Assembly: GCA_035719045.1 (NCBI GenBank)
Contig: DASTGO010000035.1
Span: 1-54,288 of the forward strand
Direction of reading: 5' to 3'
DNA from: DASTGO01 sp035719045
GTDB taxonomy: Bacteria > Actinomycetota > Actinomycetes > Actinomycetales > Kineosporiaceae
Length of the DNA: 54,288 nt
This document shows positions 49,095-54,288 of the stretch, in pieces. A program made the position numbers and the translations under genes. Position 1 is the first letter of the stretch; every line of letters begins with the position of its first letter. The notes beneath the pieces were generated by a model. That model was not told where the DNA came from, did not search any database, and saw nothing but the letters and a program-made list of their open reading frames with translations.

Positions 49095-50126
49095 GTGCCC
49101 CGCAGCTCCGCTCCCCGCCATGACAGCGACTGGGAGGGTGTGCGCCTGCACGTCGTCACCGGCAAGGGCGGAACGGGCAAGACCACGGTCGCGGGTGCGC
49201 TGGCCCTGGCCCTGGCCGCGGACGGACGGCGGGTCCTGCTCTGCGAGGTGGAGGGGCGACAGGGGATCGCCCAGCTGTTCGACGTCCCGCCGCTGCCGTA
49301 CGAGGAGCGCCGGATCGCCGTGGCGCCCGGCGGCGGCGACGTGTTCGCCCTGGCCGTGGAGCCGAAGGCCGCCCTGCTGGAGTACCTCGACCTCTTCTAT
49401 CACCTGGGCCGGGCGGGGAAGGTGCTGGAGAAGATGGGGGCGATCGACTTCGCCACCACGGTCGCCCCGGGCCTGCGAGACGTCCTGCTGACCGGCAAGG
49501 TGTACGAGGCGGCGCGGCGGCGGGACACCTCCGGCCCGGTGTACGACGCCGTGGTCCTCGACGCGCCGCCGACCGGCCGGATCACCCGCTTCCTCAACGT
49601 CAACGAGGAGGTCGTCGGGCTGGCCAAGATGGGCCCGATCCGCAACCAGGCCAGCTCGATCATGACCCTGCTGCGTTCCCCGCAGACCGTCGTCCACCTG
49701 GTCACGGTGCTGGAGGAGATGCCGGTGCAGGAGACCCAGGACGCCGTCGCCGAACTGCGGGCGGTGGACCTTCGGGTCGGCGGCGTCGTGGTGAACCTGG
49801 TCCGCGACCCGATCCTGCCCTCCCGGGCGCTCACCGCCGCGGTGAAGGGGCGGCTGGACCGCGAGGAGGTGGTCGGCGGGCTGGAGACCGCGGGCCTGGG
49901 CCGCACCCGCAGCGCCGAGGCCGCCAGCCGGCTGGCGATGCTCGCCGACGGGCTGCTGGTCGAGGCCGCCCAGCACGGCGAGCGGGTGGCGCTGGAGTCG
50001 GTGCAGCGCAAGGAGCTGGCGGGCCTGGAGCGGCCGACCTACGAGTTGCCGGCGATGCCGGGCGGGATCGACCCGGGCGCGCTGTACGAGCTGGCCGACC
50101 GCCTGACCGAACAGGGCATGGCATGA
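49095..50126 (+). CDS. ArsA/Get3-like ATPase, subunit 1
   Basis: 343-residue P-loop ATPase of the ArsA/Get3 family, similar to Rv3679. Deviant Walker A GKGGTGKTT with signature Lys24 and P-loop Lys29; switch I region with EVEGRQGIAQLF; Walker B/switch II DAVVLDAPPTGRITRFL. No cysteines for arsenite binding and no arsenic genes nearby, so a Get3-like or stress role is more likely; the mycobacterial pair was described as Get3 homologues (BagA/BagB, from memory). GTG at 49095 with TACGCT ending seven nt upstream fits a leaderless mRNA. ATGA overlap with the next ATPase. Divergent from DUF4177-ridA. Confidence 0.92.
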   Translation: MPRSSAPRHDSDWEGVRLHVVTGKGGTGKTTVAGALALALAADGRRVLLCEVEGRQGIAQLFDVPPLPYEERRIAVAPGGGDVFALAVEPKAALLEYLDLFYHLGRAGKVLEKMGAIDFATTVAPGLRDVLLTGKVYEAARRRDTSGPVYDAVVLDAPPTGRITRFLNVNEEVVGLAKMGPIRNQASSIMTLLRSPQTVVHLVTVLEEMPVQETQDAVAELRAVDLRVGGVVVNLVRDPILPSRALTAAVKGRLDREEVVGGLETAGLGRTRSAEAASRLAMLADGLLVEAAQHGERVALESVQRKELAGLERPTYELPAMPGGIDPGALYELADRLTEQGMA

Positions 50127-51379
50127 CCCCGCCGCCCGACTCTGCCCGCCAGACCGGCTCTGCCCGCCAGACCGGCTCCGGCACCCGCCCCGCCCCGGGA
50201 ACCCCGTCGGGCGGGCTGCGCCGGCCTGCTGCCCGGCAGGCGCCCCGGCTCGACGTCGACGCCCTGCTGGACAGCCCGGCGACCCGGGTGGTGGTCTGCT
50301 GCGGTGCCGGCGGCGTCGGCAAGACCACGACGGCGGCCGCGATGGCGCTGCGCGCGGCCGAGCGGGGCCGGCGGGTGGTGGTCCTGACCATCGATCCCGC
50401 CCGCAGGCTGGCCCAGTCGATGGGCCTGCTGGAGCTGGACAACCGGCCGCGCCCGGTCAGCGGGGTCGACACCTCCGACGGTGGCCGGCTCGACGCGATG
50501 ATGCTCGACATGAAGCGCACCTTCGACGAGGTGATCGAGGCGCACGCCTCACCCGAGAAGGCACGCCAGATCCTCGACAACCCCTTCTACCAGGCACTGT
50601 CCAGCTCCTTCGCCGGCACGCAGGAGTACATGGCGATGGAGAAGCTGGGCCAGTTGCGGGCCCGCGCCGACGCCGACCCGGACGGCTGGGACCTGATCGT
50701 CGTCGACACCCCGCCCAGCCGTTCCGCGCTGGACTTCCTGGACGCCCCGCAGCGCCTGGGTTCCTTCCTGGACGGGCGGTTCATCCGGGTGCTGTCCGCC
50801 CCCGCGAAGGCCGGCGGCCGGGCGTACCTGAAGGTGTTCTCGGCCGCCGTCGGCACGGCCACCGGCGTGCTCACCAAGCTGCTGGGCGGCCAGATCCTGC
50901 GCGACGTGCAGACCTTCGTGGCCGCACTGGACACCGTGTTCGGCGGGTTCCGGGAGCGCGCCGAGCGGACCTACCGGCTGCTGCAGGCCGAGGGGACCCG
51001 CTTCGTCGTGGTGGCCGCGCCCGAACCGGACGCCCTGCGCGAGGCCTCCTACTTCGTGGAACGGCTCGGCGCGGAGGGGATGCCGCTGGCCGGGCTGGTG
51101 CTCAACCGGGTGCAGGTCCCCACCGCGGAGGACCTGTCCGGGGATCGCGCCACCGCCGCCGCGGAGGACCTGGAGGACTCCGGCGGCCATGCCCTGACCG
51201 CGGGCCTGCTGCAGGTGCACGCCGACCGGATGCGCCGCGCCGAGCGTGAGCACGGTCTGGCGGCCCGGTTCACCAGCGCCCATCCCCGGGTTCCGGTGGC
51301 CGAGGTGCCGGCCCGCTCGCAGGACGTGCACGATCTCGGTGGGCTCCGGGAGATCGGCGCGGCACTGGCGAAGGGCTAG
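50123..51379 (+). CDS. ArsA/Get3-like ATPase, subunit 2
   Basis: 418 residues, similar to Rv3680. After a disordered N-terminus (about 40 residues, with SARQTG twice) comes the P-loop CGAGGVGKTTT: P-loop Lys67 is present, but the signature lysine of the deviant Walker A (GKGGVGKT) is Ala. Switch regions LTIDPARRLAQSMG and VVDTPPSRSALDFLDAP follow, then an Ala-rich helical part and a C-terminal HPRVPVAEVPA stretch. The ATG overlaps the stop of subunit 1, so a heterodimer in which only one partner supplies the signature lysine is plausible. Confidence 0.92.
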   Translation: MTPPPDSARQTGSARQTGSGTRPAPGTPSGGLRRPAARQAPRLDVDALLDSPATRVVVCCGAGGVGKTTTAAAMALRAAERGRRVVVLTIDPARRLAQSMGLLELDNRPRPVSGVDTSDGGRLDAMMLDMKRTFDEVIEAHASPEKARQILDNPFYQALSSSFAGTQEYMAMEKLGQLRARADADPDGWDLIVVDTPPSRSALDFLDAPQRLGSFLDGRFIRVLSAPAKAGGRAYLKVFSAAVGTATGVLTKLLGGQILRDVQTFVAALDTVFGGFRERAERTYRLLQAEGTRFVVVAAPEPDALREASYFVERLGAEGMPLAGLVLNRVQVPTAEDLSGDRATAAAEDLEDSGGHALTAGLLQVHADRMRRAEREHGLAARFTSAHPRVPVAEVPARSQDVHDLGGLREIGAALAKG

Positions 51380-51399
51380 CGGCCGCGGAAGCCGGGGCG

Positions 51400-51447
51400 G
51401 GGCGGAAACGGGGCCGGGCGGAAACGGGGCCGGGCGGAAACGGGTCG
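51400..51447. repeat. Three-copy 16-bp tandem repeat
   Basis: GGGCGGAAACGGGGCC at 51400-51415 and 51416-51431 are identical; the third copy (51432-51447) differs in its last three positions. It lies between the ArsA-like operon and the muramidase gene. Confidence 0.93.
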
Positions 51448-51488
51448 GCGCGCAGGTGGCGGGCGGCGCATCAGGGGGATGAACGGAC

Positions 51489-52244
51489 GTGGCCGGGGCG
51501 ATGGGCCGGTGGTGGCGAGCAGGGATGGCCGCCGCCGTGGCGGTGCTGGTGCTGGCGGGAGCCGTGCTGGCCGGGCTGTGGACGGGTGTGCTGCACCTGC
51601 CCTACCCGTCCCGCAGCGATTTCCCGGTCCAGGGGATCGACGTCAGCAACCACCAGGGCGCGGTGGACTGGCCGCGGGTCAAGGCGGCCGGCTACCGCTT
51701 CGCCTACGTCAAGGCCAGTGAGGGCCGGACCTTCACCGACCCGGAGTACGCCGCACTGTCCGCCGGGGCCCGGCGGGCCGGGTTGCGGGTGGGGGCCTAC
51801 CACTTCTTCACGTTCTGCTCCCCCGGCGCCGACCAGGCACGGCTGTTCCTCCAGGTGAGCGGGGGGCATCAGGCGGGCGATCTGCCCCCGGTGGTGGACC
51901 TGGAGTTCGACGGCAACTGCGCCCGGCGCCCGACGCCCGAGGAGTTCGACGCCGAGTACGCCGCCTTCGACGCCGCGGTGACCGCCGGGTTCGGCCGCCA
52001 GCCGATCGTCTACACGAACGCCGACTTCCGCGACCGGTACCTGGCCACGGCCGACCGGCGCGGATCGGTCCTGGCGCAGCGACGGCTGTGGATCCGCGAC
52101 ATCACCGGCCGTCCGGCGGGGGGCTGCGAGAAGTGGACCTTCTGGCAGTACTCCGCGACCGGACGGGTGGACGGGGTCGACGGCCGGGCGGATCTGGACG
52201 CCTACTGCGGCCGGGACGCGGAGTTCGACGCCCTGACGCGCTGA
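51489..52244 (+). CDS. GH25 family muramidase (lysozyme), membrane-anchored or secreted
   Basis: 251-residue glycoside hydrolase family 25 protein. One N-terminal hydrophobic helix (about residues 10-32), a signal anchor or signal peptide without an obvious cleavage site. Catalytic domain from about residue 47: IDVSNHQGAVDW with Asp51, AYVKASEG, GAYHFF, and the acid/base motif VVDLEFD with Asp137 and Glu139; WQYSATGRVDG and DLDAYCG complete the family pattern. It should cut the beta-1,4 bond of peptidoglycan. GTG start at 51489 (ATG at 51501 alternative). In the M. tuberculosis order the ArsA pair is followed directly by whiB4, so this gene looks like an insertion here. Confidence 0.9.
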   Translation: MAGAMGRWWRAGMAAAVAVLVLAGAVLAGLWTGVLHLPYPSRSDFPVQGIDVSNHQGAVDWPRVKAAGYRFAYVKASEGRTFTDPEYAALSAGARRAGLRVGAYHFFTFCSPGADQARLFLQVSGGHQAGDLPPVVDLEFDGNCARRPTPEEFDAEYAAFDAAVTAGFGRQPIVYTNADFRDRYLATADRRGSVLAQRRLWIRDITGRPAGGCEKWTFWQYSATGRVDGVDGRADLDAYCGRDAEFDALTR

Positions 52245-52315
52245 GTGCCGGCCGACCATGACGGCGGCCGGGCTCAGGACGGATCGAGGGGACACCGGTC
52301 CCCGGGCACGCAGAG

Positions 52316-52349
52316 GCCGCCGACGGCGCCCTGGGACGCCGTCGGCGGC
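52316..52349. terminator. Bidirectional terminator between GH25 and whiB genes
   Basis: Perfect 13-bp stem GCCGCCGACGGCG / CGCCGTCGGCGGC with an 8-nt loop, in the 129 bp between convergent genes. Confidence 0.9.
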
Positions 52350-52373
52350 AATGAGCTAAGTGATCTCTCCGGC

Positions 52374-52730
52374 TCAGCCGGCCCTGCGGTGATCCTCTTC
52401 GGTGCGGGCGGTTGCGTACTCGACCATGCGCTCATGTTCGGCGCGGGCGGTCTCCAGCAGCCGCCGCCACGAGCGGACGTTGGGCCGCCGACGGAGCAGA
52501 GCCCTGCGCTCCCGCTCCGTCATACCTCCCCAGACGCCGAACTCGATCCGGTTGTCCAGCGCGTCCGCGAGGCACTCGGTGCGGACGACACAGGACATGC
52601 AGACACCCTTGGCTCTGTTCTGCGCAGCCCCCTGCACGAACAGCGAGTCCGGATCAGTGGTTCGGCAGGCTCCGCGGGAAGCCCACTCGTACGTGTTGGC
52701 CGCGGTGGCCGCGGTGGCCGTGCTGTTCAT
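52374..52730 (-). CDS. wblA: WhiB-family iron-sulfur regulator, WblA/WhiB4 type
   Basis: 118 residues. Four cysteines in the WhiB arrangement: Cys22, then C-x2-C-x5-C at 44, 47 and 53, to hold a [4Fe-4S] cluster; the turn GVWGGMTERERRAL and a basic C-terminal helix for DNA contact. WhiB proteins bind sigma-A and control transcription. Position between the ArsA pair and ponA is that of wblA in Streptomyces (a regulator of the switch from growth to sporulation) and whiB4 in mycobacteria (redox response), so orthology is likely. The ATG at 52730 is supported by GGGAGG nine nt upstream. Confidence 0.93.
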   Translation of the reverse strand: MNSTATAATAANTYEWASRGACRTTDPDSLFVQGAAQNRAKGVCMSCVVRTECLADALDNRIEFGVWGGMTERERRALLRRRPNVRSWRRLLETARAEHERMVEYATARTEEDHRRAG

Positions 52731-53062
52731 CAGACAGTTCCTCCCGTAAACCCCCGTGAGCCGATCGCCCCTGAGACCGGCCCCGCCGAGAAAAGTAGAG
52801 TCACCGACGGTGGTAGGGATACGGGCCGGATGGATGATTTGCCATGGGCCGAAGGGACGATTGGTCACAAACCGTCACTGTCTGACTACCGACAGCGACT
52901 GACCTCTCGTCGCTCACCTGGCCCACCCACGGGGAGACCGTCACCGGACGTCACCCCACGCCTGACGTGAACACCCCAACGTCGGCCCATTCTCCCTGGT
53001 CAGAGGCGTGCGCGCAGGGCTTTGAGCGAACTGGCCCACCCGGCACCCGTACGCTGTCCCTC
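52731..53062. other. Divergent regulatory region wblA / ponA
   Basis: 332 bp, noticeably less GC-rich around 52780-52900, as for a long regulated leader. Leftward, CTACTT near 52795 may be a -10 box for wblA. AAACCGTCA (near 52869) resembles a half-site of the palindrome at 32393, and CTGTC-N8-GACAG lies near 52880. Rightward, TACGCT at 53050-53055 serves ponA. No gene seen. Confidence 0.5.
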
Positions 53063-54288
53063 ATGCGGAGCAGCTCACCCGGTCTGGCGCGTGCGCTCAC
53101 CCTGCTCGCGGCCTTCGTTGCTGCGAGCCTCGTCACAGGGGTCCTCCTCGCCGGGCTGTTCATCCCGGCGGTCGGCGCGACAGGTGTGGTCACCCGCTCC
53201 AGCGTCGACTACTTCAACTCCCTGCCCGCAGACCTGTCCAGGCCGCCGTTGGCCGAGCAGTCCACGATGTACGCCTCCGACGGCAGGACCGTGATCGCCC
53301 GGTTCTACGACGAGAACCGGATCAACGTGCCGCTGTCGAAGATCGCCCCGGTGATGCGGCAGGCGATCGTGGCGATCGAGGACTCCCGCTTCTACCAGCA
53401 CGGCGGGGTGGACTCGAAGGGCATCCTGCGGGCCTTCCTCAACAACCAGATGAGCGGGGACACCCAGGGTGCCTCGACCCTGACCCAGCAGTACATCAAG
53501 AACTACAACGTCGAGAAGGCGCTCGCGACGGGGGACGCCGCGGCGGCCAAGGCTGCGGTGTCGCAGAACTACTCCCGCAAGCTGCAGGAGATCCGCACCG
53601 CGATCGCCCTGGAGCAGCAGCTCAAGAAGGACGACATCCTCGAGGGCTACCTCAACATCGCGCTGTTCGGCGACAACACCTGGGGGGTCGAGGCGGCGTC
53701 GCAGTACTTCTTCGGGATCTCCGCGAACAACCTGTCCCTGGTGCAGGCGGCCACGCTGGCGGGGATGGTGCAGTCCCCGACGAGCTTCAACCCCTTCGTC
53801 CACCCGGACAAGACGACGGTGCGCCGCAACGAGGTGCTCGCCCGGATGTTCCAGCTCGGGATGATCAACCAGCAGCAGTATGACGAGGCGAAGGCCGCGA
53901 AGCTCGAGGTGAAGAAGACCCTCGCGCACAACGGCTGCGTCACGGCCGGGAACATGGCCTACTTCTGCGACTACGTCATCAACACCATCCGCACCGACCC
54001 TGGCTTCGCCTTCCTCGGCAAGACCGGCACCGAGCGGGTCACCAACCTCAAGCGGGGCGGGTACACCCTGGTCACCTCGCTGGACCCGAAGGTGCAGAAC
54101 GCCGCCTACTCCACCGCGGTCGACCACGTGCCGGTCACCGACTCCAGCAAGGTCGCGGTGTCGGCGGTGACCGTGCAGCCCGGCACCGGACGGGTGCTGG
54201 CGATCGCGCAGAACCGCAACGACAACCCCGACGGCAAGCCGGGCAGCACCACCCTGAACTACGGCGTGGACAAACTGCTGGGTGACTC
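53063..54288 (+). CDS. ponA: Bifunctional penicillin-binding protein (PBP1A type), 3' truncated by window
   Basis: The first 408 residues are present. Short cytosolic N-terminus, one membrane helix (about residues 9-40), then the GT51 glycosyltransferase domain with IAIEDSRFYQHGGVD (catalytic Glu106), QGASTLTQQYIKNY, RKLQEIRTAIALEQQL, and YLNIALFGDNTWGVEAAS; the beginning of the linker to the transpeptidase domain (GGYTLVTSLDPKVQNAAY) is reached before the sequence ends. It polymerises and cross-links peptidoglycan. ATG at 53063 with TACGCT eight nt upstream fits a leaderless mRNA. Corresponds by position to ponA2 (Rv3682). Confidence 0.96.
   Translation, partial: MRSSSPGLARALTLLAAFVAASLVTGVLLAGLFIPAVGATGVVTRSSVDYFNSLPADLSRPPLAEQSTMYASDGRTVIARFYDENRINVPLSKIAPVMRQAIVAIEDSRFYQHGGVDSKGILRAFLNNQMSGDTQGASTLTQQYIKNYNVEKALATGDAAAAKAAVSQNYSRKLQEIRTAIALEQQLKKDDILEGYLNIALFGDNTWGVEAASQYFFGISANNLSLVQAATLAGMVQSPTSFNPFVHPDKTTVRRNEVLARMFQLGMINQQQYDEAKAAKLEVKKTLAHNGCVTAGNMAYFCDYVINTIRTDPGFAFLGKTGTERVTNLKRGGYTLVTSLDPKVQNAAYSTAVDHVPVTDSSKVAVSAVTVQPGTGRVLAIAQNRNDNPDGKPGSTTLNYGVDKLLGD

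Noticed and set aside
49095..51379. Arsenite efflux system
   Set aside because: No metal-binding cysteines in the ATPases and no arsB/arsC/arsR nearby.

Overview
The window is a high-GC (well above 70% by eye) actinobacterial chromosome segment with codon use typical of that group. The genes are mostly chromosomal housekeeping, regulation and envelope functions, and there is no rRNA, tRNA, phage, insertion sequence or CRISPR array that I can see. From memory, the gene order follows a block shared by Streptomyces coelicolor (about SCO3547-SCO3580) and Mycobacterium tuberculosis (about Rv3649-Rv3682): hppA, anti-sigma factor, bldG, DUF1998 helicase, Tad pilus genes, ssd, HAD-IB, acs, holin-like, epoxide-hydrolase-like, marP, CoA-Nudix, nth, crp, metallo-beta-lactamase fold protein, ridA, DUF4177, two ArsA/Get3-like ATPases, a WblA/WhiB4-type regulator and ponA. 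I cannot name the genus; a free-living actinomycete of the Frankiales/Nakamurellales kind would fit.

Left part (1-13.3 kb): hppA (proton-pumping pyrophosphatase), the bldG/anti-sigma switch, a MrfA-type repair helicase, and a minus-strand tight-adherence pilus operon (ssd, cpaF/tadA, tadB, tadC, a tiny DUF4244 pilin, TadE and a TadE-like protein), followed by a HAD-IB phosphatase. The last pilus gene reads 328 bp into the antisense of the helicase.

Middle part (13.3-39.6 kb) is the variable section: a MASE1-GGDEF-EAL protein with a degenerate GGDEF site, a translationally coupled pair of apparent pseudo-enzymes (HAD-like without its nucleophile, Fic-like without its histidine), a LytS/LytTR two-component system with a two-TM partner and a solute:sodium symporter, a DUF485-ActP acetate/monocarboxylate permease pair, a Rossmann protein of unknown role facing a nitronate-monooxygenase-like protein, acs, a 1933-residue Ser/Thr-kinase/AAA/GAF/PAS/histidine-kinase hybrid, and a secreted CBM2-metzincin. 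CRP-type palindromes stand upstream of both DUF485-actP and acs, and crp lies further right, so acetate uptake and activation look like one cAMP/Crp-linked module.

Right part (39.8-54.3 kb) is the conserved envelope/stress block: holin-like and alpha/beta hydrolase genes; nth, CoA-Nudix and marP chained by 4-bp overlaps; a helical hypothetical gene and crp; Nudix plus metallo-beta-lactamase protein; MerR; RidA and the 50-residue DUF4177 gene; two ArsA ATPases; a GH25 muramidase; the WhiB regulator; and ponA, cut by the window end.

Recurring themes are GTGA/ATGA stop-start overlaps, leaderless-type starts (TACGCT or similar 7-8 nt before GTG/ATG), strong hairpin terminators between convergent genes, and an unusual number of short perfect or near-perfect tandem duplications in spacers and linkers.
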